From: an uncultured Lachnospiraceae bacterium
GTDB taxonomy: Bacteria; Bacillota; Clostridia; Lachnospirales; Lachnospiraceae
DNA length: 30,577 nt
Reading direction: 5' to 3'
Assembly (NCBI GenBank): GCA_934293375.1
Contig: CAKQYS010000019.1
Location: forward strand, 1 to 30,577
The notes beneath the pieces are model-generated. The model had not been told where the DNA came from and ran no database searches. It saw only the letters and a program-made list of their open reading frames with translations. A program made the translations under genes and the position numbers. The stretch's first letter is position 1. Every line of letters starts with the position of its first letter. Shown in pieces: positions 28,034 through 30,577 of this stretch.

Positions 28034-30577
28034 TTATAATGCCTCGATCTTCACCTGCTTGCTCAGACCACGCTTCACAAACAGCTTCTTATACTTCTTA
28101 AGCATCTTCTTTGGCACCTGGATCACAACATCATCACCAACGCCATTAAATGCTCCCTTCTTCACTGTCTTATCTGTCAGCTGTGTTGTATAGATCTTGA
28201 TCTTTTTAAGCTTCTTATTCTTCTTGAACAGATTCTTTCCAAGACTCTTAATGTTCTTTCCGATCGTAATCGTCTCTACATTCTTATTCGCACTGAATGC
28301 ATTTGTGGAAACGGATGTTACCTGATATTTTACACCGTTCACCGTCACCGTATCCGGTACCTTGACAGCCTTCGCCTTCCTGCTCTTTGTCCTGGTGTAC
28401 TGCACGGCAGCGTTCTTCTTGGAAGCATTGGTTACCTTATAAGTTGTACCACTCTTCTTGTCAGATACTGTTGAGCCCTTCTTCTGTGGCACTGCCTCTG
28501 TCGTTGGAGCCTCTGTAGCCGGCTGGACTGTCGTCGGTGCTTCCGTAGTCGGTGCCACTGTCGCCGGTTGACCGGTTGCTGCAATCACCTGTGTTGTAGC
28601 CGCATGACACACAGTACAGGTATATGTCCTAATGCCGGTCTCTGTTGCTGTTGCTGCCTTCGTTACCACGCCGGCATCCCATTTATGTCCGGCTGCCTTG
28701 ATCACCTGTCCTGCTGTCAGCAGCTTATTACAGGTAGTACAATAGGTATCTCCTGTATAGCCATCCGTTGTACAGGTAGCGGCAACCGCATTCCGGATCT
28801 CGGTCTTTGTATGATGACAATCCTGTGTAAAGGATACCTTAACACTATGTCGCCCTTCTATTTCCTCTTCGCAATCCCATACTGTAACATCTGCACCTGC
28901 ATTCTGCTTTGTCAGCTTCGTATCCCAAACATGCAGATCAAAATCCGTAGCTGCATCGTAGATCACCGAAATACCGGCATCTGCAGACCAGATACCCGCA
29001 AGCTTCACGCCTGTAGTTCCCTTTGTCATATCAAAGGTCAATGCAGGCCATTCGTAATCATGCCAAATGGTATCGAATTCAGCTGCATCGTACGCTTCCT
29101 CTAATTTTGTTTTCAATACATAGATGCCATTCTTCTTCTCAACCTCATACCACTCATCATCTTCCTCATATTCCAGCTTGTTACATAATAATCTGTTGTT
29201 CTTACTATCCACATATACAGGATAACATCCATCATTCTGGAAATCCGGTATTTCCTTTTCCCAAGCAACATCTGAATATCCATTTGACTGCAGCAACACA
29301 CCCTTTACGCCGTCCGGGAACACTAACTTCTGTGCCTGACTTGCATAGGTCTCATTCACTGTATCCCCTGCATAATATGCCATTTCTAAATAGTAATAAC
29401 CGGTATTTGCACATTCGGTCACCTTTGCCAGCTTATCCAGCACCTCCTGTAGAGAGCTTCCATGTGCCCAATAAGTCTCTCTCGGTCTGGCATGCCATGC
29501 ATTTCCTGCCTGATAACCCTTATCACTGATAATGCAGCCCTCGAATGCAGCCGAATTAATTCCATCCACATGCATCTCACCCTGCTCCGTATCATAAACA
29601 TATATGCCTCTATCGAATTCATACCCTGTCTCATCACCATTCTGACAGACACCACGGACACTCAAAGAGAAGGATCCGGTAATATCCTCACGCACTGTGA
29701 TCTTCACACTCTTATGGTCTTCACTTTCCGTCCATGTTACATACTCTTCAGCCTTCGCATTCGATATCTCCGGAATATAGAATTCCAGATTGGACAATGT
29801 AACCTCATTGGAAGTCACCAGATAAAATGTCTTGTTCTCATCCGTATAATCAAACTCATCTGTCAGCATATCATCGGCAGCTTCCGTCCTATAAAATGCA
29901 ACATCCGGATACGCCATGTTCAAGATCACACCATCGGCATCGGCATCTTCACCTGCCAGCACCACCTTATAGATGCCTGCCTTGTCTACGGTGAAACGCA
30001 TAGCTGCCAACTGCCGGTTTCCATCATCCCATGTCATCGTGGACGCCAGTGCAATTCCGCCTTCATAGGCAACAAACTGTGTGTCCTCCCAGTAATACAA
30101 TGCCAGATCCTCCGGATCCATCACACATGCCGTATCTGATTTAGCGGTATTGACAAACAGGAAGGACCAGTCCTCAATCCTCGCATCCGCATATTTCAAC
30201 CACTTATCCCTTTGTTCCGGTTTCACTTCATCGTCCTCATACAAAGCAACCAGTCCTGTTCTCTGCCATGTCAGATTCAAGTCTGCCTCAGCATTCTGAA
30301 CAATCTCGCCAGACACAGTGTCCTTCAGCTCGACACCTGCCCAGAGTCCCACATCCTCCTGCCGGTTATCCGGTCTGGTAATCTTATAGATCTTCTTTGT
30401 CGCTGTCGACACATCTGTCAGCTCTTCTGTCGTATAGGAAAGCCCCTCCGGCATAATATTAAAATTCACTTCTTCGCTATCCAATGCCAGTCCGTCCGGG
30501 ATCTCCAGAATACAATATACGGCAGAATCCGCATTGTACTCTGCATCCGTAATGAAGGTATCAGCTGAACGATTCTG
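28034..30577 (-). CDS. Large BspA-like surface protein, N-terminus beyond the window
   Basis: The reading frame stays open to the last base, so the true start and any signal peptide lie outside. 847 residues are visible; a TTG at 30484 is not a credible start. The N-terminal ~550 residues are acidic, beta-rich and unassigned. They are followed by two Cys-pair modules (TCTTDGYTGDTYCTTCNKLL and an IRTYTCTVCHAATTQVI region, nt about 28590-28790) of the kind repeated in clostridial surface proteins. Next comes a Thr/Pro/Glu-rich linker of PTTEAPTT-type repeats (nt ~28490-28580), a basic stretch, and a C-terminal leucine-rich repeat of the BspA/LRR_5 type (VTSVSTNAFSANKNVETITI, IKSLGKNLFKKNKKLKKIKI). 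No LPxTG anchor is seen. It is probably exported and binds host or matrix ligands. The C-terminus is very Lys-rich. Confidence 0.8.
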   Translation of the reverse strand, partial: QNRSADTFITDAEYNADSAVYCILEIPDGLALDSEEVNFNIMPEGLSYTTEELTDVSTATKKIYKITRPDNRQEDVGLWAGVELKDTVSGEIVQNAEADLNLTWQRTGLVALYEDDEVKPEQRDKWLKYADARIEDWSFLFVNTAKSDTACVMDPEDLALYYWEDTQFVAYEGGIALASTMTWDDGNRQLAAMRFTVDKAGIYKVVLAGEDADADGVILNMAYPDVAFYRTEAADDMLTDEFDYTDENKTFYLVTSNEVTLSNLEFYIPEISNAKAEEYVTWTESEDHKSVKITVREDITGSFSLSVRGVCQNGDETGYEFDRGIYVYDTEQGEMHVDGINSAAFEGCIISDKGYQAGNAWHARPRETYWAHGSSLQEVLDKLAKVTECANTGYYYLEMAYYAGDTVNETYASQAQKLVFPDGVKGVLLQSNGYSDVAWEKEIPDFQNDGCYPVYVDSKNNRLLCNKLEYEEDDEWYEVEKKNGIYVLKTKLEEAYDAAEFDTIWHDYEWPALTFDMTKGTTGVKLAGIWSADAGISVIYDAATDFDLHVWDTKLTKQNAGADVTVWDCEEEIEGRHSVKVSFTQDCHHTKTEIRNAVAATCTTDGYTGDTYCTTCNKLLTAGQVIKAAGHKWDAGVVTKAATATETGIRTYTCTVCHAATTQVIAATGQPATVAPTTEAPTTVQPATEAPTTEAVPQKKGSTVSDKKSGTTYKVTNASKKNAAVQYTRTKSRKAKAVKVPDTVTVNGVKYQVTSVSTNAFSANKNVETITIGKNIKSLGKNLFKKNKKLKKIKIYTTQLTDKTVKKGAFNGVGDDVVIQVPKKMLKKYKKLFVKRGLSKQVKIEAL

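Noticed and set aside
1..30577. CRISPR arrays, insertion sequences, prophage or integrase genes
   Set aside because: No regularly spaced repeats, transposase-like or integrase-like motifs were found on either strand.

Overview
This window looks like the chromosome of a low-GC, spore-lineage Firmicute, most probably a gut Lachnospiraceae (Clostridia). The evidence is the spore-associated YyaC gene, the strong AGGAGG-type ribosome binding sites, the DUF5711/CvpA/LysM cluster, the FeoB-associated Cys-rich peptide and the BspA-like surface protein. The family assignment is an inference from gene content; no rRNA is present inside the window. Most genes are housekeeping or metabolic. I see no prophage, insertion sequence, CRISPR array or antibiotic-resistance gene.

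Layout. 1-92: a strong leftward promoter and leader, probably of an rRNA operon lying just outside the left edge. 214-4556: a leftward cell-envelope cluster (pseudo-JAMM/LysM membrane protein, DUF5711 protein, CvpA protein, secreted fibronectin-III protein). 4774-8191: spore protein YyaC, a coiled-coil membrane protein, a CBS-domain protein and a degenerate HD-GYP protein. 8338-12907: a leftward thiamine operon thiM-thiE-HAD phosphatase-thiD-thiC behind a TPP riboswitch with an intrinsic terminator. Immediately upstream of the riboswitch are a degenerate CbiET/CobL-like protein and a CorA transporter (12936-14821).

15094-18921: an AraC regulator, a CgeB-like glycosyltransferase, a reduced chorismate mutase/prephenate dehydratase-like protein and a TraX-family membrane protein. 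19052-19122: tRNA-Gly(CCC) with its own near-consensus promoter. 19136-22489: S66 peptidase, small alarmone synthetase, PflX-like radical SAM protein and thioredoxin. 22652-24559: a 45-residue FeoB-associated peptide with a palindrome over its -10 box, a DegV protein and a divergent TetR regulator. 24642-27693: a chemotaxis receptor, a corrinoid adenosyltransferase and a protein resembling the B12-dependent methionine synthase activation domain. 27694-28033: a noncoding gap holding divergent promoters and a possible small RNA. 28034-30577: the C-terminal 847 residues of a large surface protein cut by the right edge.

How genes work together. The thiamine operon makes the pyrimidine moiety (ThiC, ThiD), salvages the thiazole moiety (ThiM) and joins them (ThiE); no thiazole-synthesis genes are present here. 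Two separate loci touch corrinoid chemistry: CobO with the activation-domain-like protein, and the CbiET-like orphan beside CorA. Several proteins keep a recognisable fold but have lost the family's catalytic residues (JAMM, HD-GYP, CbiT, prephenate dehydratase), which is the most unusual theme of the window. All family calls come from reading motifs; no database search was run.
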